A stretch of DNA of 6,986 nucleotides from Flavobacteriaceae bacterium. Lineage in GTDB: Bacteria; Bacteroidota; Bacteroidia; Flavobacteriales; Flavobacteriaceae. The notes under the pieces are model-generated. The model worked only from the letters and a program-made list of their open reading frames with translations. It had not been told where the DNA came from and ran no database searches. The stretch lies in the NCBI GenBank assembly GCA_023145595.1, contig JAGLDM010000266.1, positions 1 to 6,986 of the forward strand, given 5' to 3'. Of this stretch, positions 6,389-6,986 are shown piece after piece. The position numbers and the translations under genes were made by a program. Position 1 is the first letter of the stretch, and every line of letters begins with the position of its first letter.

Positions 6389-6750
6389 TGATTATGGAAA
6401 TTAAAGTAATTAAAACAGAAGAAGATTACAATTCAACCTTGAAAAGGTTTGAGGAAATTTTTCATGCGCCTATAGACTCTAAAGAAGGTGATGAGGCAGA
6501 ATTATTATCGATTCTTATAGAGAGATATGAAGAGGAACATTATCCTATTGAAGCACCCGATCCAATCGAAGCAATTAAATTCAGAATGGAGCAAATGGAA
6601 ATGTCAAATAAAGAACTTGCTAAAATAATTGGATACAAAAGTAGAGTTTCTGAAATATTCAGCAGAAAAAGAAAATTGACATTAAATATGATTAGGAACT
6701 TACACGAAAAAATGAACATTCCATACGAATCCTTAATCGGAAACTATTAA
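6388..6750 (+). CDS. higA: HigA-type antitoxin with C-terminal helix-turn-helix
   Basis: This 120-residue antitoxin should neutralise HigB by direct binding and repress the operon. Residues 1-60 form an acidic helical part (EEDYNSTLKRFEEIF, EGDEAELLSILIERYEEE), followed by the linker HYPIEAPDPIEAIKFRMEQ (51-69) typical of HigA/COG5499 proteins. An XRE-type helix-turn-helix follows: MSNKELAKIIGYKSRVSEIF (72-91), with the conserved tail RKRKLTLNMIRNLHEKMNIP (93-112). The start ATG at 6388 overlaps the toxin stop by one base; a second ATG at 6394 is an alternative that would remove two residues. Palindrome 6038-6051 is the natural candidate operator. The pair follows a polysaccharide cluster, where such modules often mark variable islands. 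No homologue comparison could be run, but the family call is clear from the motifs. Confidence 0.9.
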   Translation: MIMEIKVIKTEEDYNSTLKRFEEIFHAPIDSKEGDEAELLSILIERYEEEHYPIEAPDPIEAIKFRMEQMEMSNKELAKIIGYKSRVSEIFSRKRKLTLNMIRNLHEKMNIPYESLIGNY

Positions 6751-6815
6751 TAGTACATTTTGCTAACTAATATTCCTGAAGATGTAATTGAAAGAAGATA
6801 CTTAAAAGGAATTTT

Positions 6816-6965
6816 ATGTCGGAGAAAGATAAACAGTTAGAATTAAAAGATAAAATTGTAAAAGGACTTAAAAAAGTGTACGAAAAACGTATCATATTTA
6901 AAAAGGATAAAAATAGCGAACTTGTAATTATGCAAGGAGGTAAAATAGTAAAAATCAAACCTTAA
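6816..6965 (+). CDS. Small lysine-rich hypothetical protein (49 aa)
   Basis: An ATG at 6816 opens a 49-codon frame ending in TAA at 6963-6965. AAAAGGA lies a few bases upstream as a possible ribosome site. The product starts MSEKDKQLELKDKIVKGLKK, is highly basic with about one third lysine, and is predicted to be a helix (about 5-30) followed by a short beta-hairpin: NSELVIMQGG, then KIVKIKP at the C-terminus. It has no signal peptide or membrane segment. It starts 65 bp after higA and could be on the same transcript. Short Bacteroidota hypothetical proteins with a similar SELVI...GKIVKIKP ending seem familiar, but I cannot verify this. Function is unknown. A nucleic-acid or ribosome-associated role is only a guess from its charge. 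Confidence 0.55.
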   Translation: MSEKDKQLELKDKIVKGLKKVYEKRIIFKKDKNSELVIMQGGKIVKIKP

Positions 6966-6986
6966 CAAAACACACTGTATTTTTGT

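Noticed and set aside
6760..6840. Short + strand frame (TTG start, 26 codons) ending RRKINS between higA and the small ORF
   Set aside because: No ribosome site, no recognisable family, and it overlaps the start of the better-supported 49-codon ORF.
6767..6958. 63-codon frame on the minus strand
   Set aside because: Its Phe/Ser/Leu-rich content is the complement of the lysine-rich small ORF on the + strand, which has the better start and composition.

Overview
The window looks like part of a surface-polysaccharide (exopolysaccharide, capsule or O-antigen) locus from a low-GC member of the Bacteroidota, most likely a marine-type Flavobacteriaceae. The reasons are strongly AT-rich DNA, start codons without clear Shine-Dalgarno sequences, promoter-like elements of the Bacteroidota TAnnTTTG type, and the mix of protein families. 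The species cannot be named from the sequence alone. All convincing genes are on the + strand.

Layout. Bases 1-46 hold the possible tail of an upstream gene. Bases 49-1740 carry a CysE/WcaB-type hexapeptide acetyltransferase and a GT4-type glycosyltransferase, 15 bp apart. A 121-bp gap follows; it contains a REP-like imperfect palindrome (1779-1808). Next is a PAPS-dependent sulfotransferase (1862-2851). A 275-bp AT-rich gap contains a good Bacteroidota-type promoter (3010-3040). This probably drives a two-gene unit of an EptA-like phosphoethanolamine transferase (3127-4737, TTG start) and an acyltransferase-3 membrane protein (4741-5874), only 3 bp apart and visibly more AT-rich than the genes before them. 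The last kilobase is a different kind of cargo: a higBA type II toxin-antitoxin module (6095-6750) with a perfect 14-bp palindrome and a TAnnTTTG box directly upstream, then a 49-codon lysine-rich small ORF (6816-6965).

How the genes may work together (inference). The glycosyltransferase adds a sugar to a lipid-linked glycan in the cytoplasm. The soluble acetyltransferase and the sulfotransferase can decorate sugars on the cytoplasmic side, using acetyl-CoA and PAPS. The two membrane enzymes can add phosphoethanolamine and acyl groups to glycan or lipid A at the periplasmic face. The window is therefore rich in tailoring enzymes, with one glycosyltransferase and no flippase or polymerase. The toxin-antitoxin pair probably marks the edge of the variable island or stabilises it.

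The most notable observation is a run of eight G in the glycosyltransferase gene. Gain or loss of one G would cause an almost immediate stop, so it is a candidate phase-variation switch. I saw no CRISPR array, tRNA, rRNA, transposase gene or complete insertion sequence.
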